A stretch of DNA of 5,464 nucleotides from Solirubrobacteraceae bacterium (GTDB lineage: Bacteria > Actinomycetota > Thermoleophilia > Solirubrobacterales > Solirubrobacteraceae): the NCBI GenBank assembly GCA_030447005.1, contig JAUJME010000097.1, positions 792 to 6,255 of the forward strand. Reading direction: 5' to 3'. The first letter of the stretch is position 1. Each line of letters begins with the position of its first letter. This document shows, piece by piece, positions 5,092-5,464 of this stretch. Both the position numbers and the translations under genes were made by a program. The notes under the pieces were generated by a model that was given only the letters and a program-made list of their open reading frames with translations, did no database searches and was not told where the DNA came from.

Positions 5092-5464
5092 CGGGTGCCC
5101 TCGGCGGCTTCCCAGCCGGCGGGAGTCCCGTGGCGCAGCCAGTCATAGAGGCCGGCGGCGATCGAGGCGGTGGTGAGGACGTAGTAGCGGGCGAGCAGGA
5201 GCGGGCGGGCCCGCACGCGGCCGCCCGCCGCCGCGGCGGCGACCAGGGCGAGCTGGGCGGCGAGCGCGACGCGGCTCGCCCGCACGCTCGTGACCAAGGC
5301 GATCACGTGCAGCAGCGGCGACGCGTAGCGCAGCGCGCGGTGGGAGAGGACCATCGCGGCGTAGGCCGGCGGGTAGCCCCGCGGGTGGAGCAGGCCGCCG
5401 CGCGCGATCATCGGCCAGGCGTGGGCCATCATCCGCCGCTTGCGCGCCCACTCGCCCTCGATGG
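5088..5464 (-). CDS. C-terminal part of a probable family 2 glycosyltransferase, cut by window edge
   Basis: The frame is open to the right edge, giving the last 124 residues and a TGA at 5090-5088. The visible part begins IEGEWARKRRMMAHAWPMIARGGLLHPRGYPPAYAAMVLSHRALRYASPLLHVIAL. The E-G-E-x-x-R-K-x-R start, the conserved tryptophan, the Gly-Gly-Leu-Leu and the S-H-R-x-L-R-x-x-S-P-L-L membrane entry are typical of the end of GT2 membrane glycosyltransferases, where the amphipathic helix after the catalytic core leads into the C-terminal membrane helices. About three hydrophobic segments follow: YAAMVLSHRALRY through ALVTSV, VALAAQLALVAAAAA, and LLLARYYVLTTASIAAGLYDWL. The catalytic domain (D-x-D, Q-x-x-R-W) would lie beyond the edge, so activity cannot be judged. 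The ATG at 5432 is internal, not a start: the frame continues upstream with family-like residues. The 4-base overlap with the sugar transferase gene marks one operon for glycan synthesis. Confidence 0.7.
   Translation of the reverse strand, partial: IEGEWARKRRMMAHAWPMIARGGLLHPRGYPPAYAAMVLSHRALRYASPLLHVIALVTSVRASRVALAAQLALVAAAAAGGRVRARPLLLARYYVLTTASIAAGLYDWLRHGTPAGWEAAEGTR
5098..5102 (-). promoter_or_regulatory. Ribosome binding site (GAGGG) of the sugar transferase gene
   Basis: GAGGG on the minus strand ends 6 bases before the GTG at 5091 and lies inside the last codons of the upstream gene. It supports the GTG start and the coupled reading of the GTGA overlap. Confidence 0.6.

Overview
This is a very GC-rich chromosomal window, with dense coding on both strands and strong third-position G/C bias. 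GTG is the start codon in five of the six genes whose start is visible. The gene set is an ECF sigma factor with a fused zinc finger and long tail, a tandem GNAT protein, a copper-type CsoR, a DUF3105 protein and a PglC-like sugar transferase. This suggests an actinobacterium-like lineage, most likely Thermoleophilia/Solirubrobacterales. That placement is inferred from style and remembered family distribution, not from a marker gene.

Layout, left to right. Positions 1-815 (minus) hold a two-part GNAT acetyltransferase that runs off the left edge. Directly upstream on the same strand, 27 bases away, is an ECF sigma factor (843-2402) whose sigma2 and sigma4 domains are fused to a ZAS-like zinc finger, a hydrophobic stretch and a roughly 200-residue low-complexity tail. 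A 120-base intergenic region separates it from a divergent alpha/beta hydrolase (2523-3407, plus). The hydrolase converges on a small CsoR-family repressor (3404-3682, minus), and the two genes share one CTAG as both stop codons. The 52-base region between csoR and the divergent DUF3105 membrane protein (3735-4448, plus) contains a TACCC-N5-GGGTA inverted repeat. The repeat overlaps the csoR promoter and sits where the -35 of the DUF3105 gene should be. The right end is a minus-strand glycan pair: the end of a probable family 2 glycosyltransferase (5088-5464, running off the edge), overlapping by 4 bases a polyprenol-phosphate sugar-phosphate transferase (4498-5091).

How the parts may work together. 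The csoR/DUF3105 pair looks like a compact copper-responsive divergent unit: a C-H-C type Cu(I) sensor, its operator and one His/Cys-containing membrane-anchored target. The glycosyltransferase and sugar transferase look like part of an exopolysaccharide or surface-glycan operon. The sigma factor and GNAT gene may be co-transcribed. The hydrolase has no visible functional link to its neighbours. No RNA genes, CRISPR arrays, insertion sequences or integrase traces were seen.

The observations most worth following up are the sigma factor's fused architecture, the CsoR operator shared with a DUF3105 gene, and the absence of a histidine at the usual catalytic position of the hydrolase.
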